Source: Rivularia sp963920925 (GTDB lineage Bacteria > Cyanobacteriota > Cyanobacteriia > Cyanobacteriales > Nostocaceae). From it: DNA of 64,000 nt. Location: positions 120,731-184,730 of the forward strand of contig NZ_CAWUDI010000010.1 in assembly GCF_963920925.1 (NCBI RefSeq), in the 5' to 3' direction. The translations under genes were made by a program, and so were the position numbers. Position 1 is the first letter of the stretch; each line of letters starts with the position of its first letter. This document shows positions 63,902-64,000 of this stretch, one piece after another. The notes beneath the pieces were generated by a model. It did no database searches, was not told the DNA's origin, and worked only from the letters and a program-made list of their open reading frames with translations.

Positions 63902-64000
63902 TAGGGTGTTGACTTTGATAGAAATTCCGCGTTTTTCGTTCACATAACTTTTATGCCGGTAACAACCATAATCTTTCTCCCTCACCCCGCCCTGAAGGGC
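63902..64000. mobile_element. MITE-like element with GGTGTTGACT terminus, copy 2 (cut by window end)
   Basis: TAGGGTGTTGACTTTGATA at 63902 and the following bases match the inverted right half of copy 1 (30249-30350): shared blocks include AACTTTTATGCC and CTCACCCCGCCCT-AAGGGC. The left terminus only is present; the rest lies outside the window. Confidence 0.65.

Overview
The window comes from a filamentous cyanobacterium, very probably a heterocyst-forming Nostocales (Rivularia/Calothrix/Nostoc-like). The sequence evidence is: many HIP1 octamers (GCGATCGC), heptameric short tandem repeats (TTAGGAG and TAATAAC types), dense hairpin-type dispersed repeats, cyanobacteria-restricted families (DUF3386, DUF1802, XisH/XisI, a Mo-nitrogenase C-terminal domain protein, LL-diaminopimelate aminotransferase, long-form HPF/LrtA), and a short secreted peptide with HRGSGRR, the hallmark of the heterocyst-pattern inhibitor PatX. 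I see no rRNA, tRNA or CRISPR array.

Layout. 1-10.5 kb is housekeeping and mixed: a GCS-like ligase, a TerB/Mo-nitro_C protein, a four-helix-bundle protein, the GTPase Obg, two small membrane proteins, hpf (lrtA) divergent from lipB, a GFA protein, a DUF3386 protein, a TnpB transposase remnant and a SAM hydroxide adenosyltransferase. 11.1-28.1 kb is an exopolysaccharide locus, all on the minus strand except the flanking GT4 gene. It has a GumC/Wzc-like chain-length protein, a Wzy-like polymerase, a Wzx-like flippase, three GT2 enzymes, a GT14 enzyme, a WecG/TagA enzyme, a polyprenyl-phosphate sugar transferase, a hexapeptide acyltransferase and, unusually, a GH74-type endoglucanase-like protein. 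This set is enough for a Wzx/Wzy route: lipid-linked unit assembly, flipping, polymerisation, length control and perhaps trimming. A 2.4-kb stretch without genes (28.1-30.5 kb) lies upstream and carries three copies of an operator-like palindrome and a MITE.

30.5-37.3 kb holds aspS, two conserved unknowns, htpX, a coiled-coil unknown and dapL. 37.5-45.8 kb holds two very large signalling proteins: a CheB-CheR-PAS-histidine kinase-REC hybrid and a REC-GAF-GGDEF-EAL protein. 46-50.2 kb holds an SDR, a TPR lipoprotein, the patX candidate, a convergent xisH-xisI pair and an HD phosphohydrolase. 50.4-60.3 kb holds gamma-glutamyltransferase, a DUF1802 protein, a 5'-truncated aldo/keto reductase, a possible structured RNA, an MscS channel, a methyltransferase, a protealysin-type M4 protease with its emfourin-like inhibitor gene, and a BtuF-like binding protein. 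60.6-63.9 kb holds a hybrid histidine kinase and a small S4 RNA-binding protein. The window ends inside a second copy of the 30.2-kb MITE.

The most notable observations are the PatX-type RGSGR peptide gene, the M4 protease/emfourin pair, the GH74 protein inside an EPS locus, several MITE-like elements with exact terminal inverted repeats (two copies of one family lie in or next to other palindromic repeats), and a candidate structured RNA at about 54.92-55.09 kb. All family assignments are from reading the sequence by eye; no database search was run.
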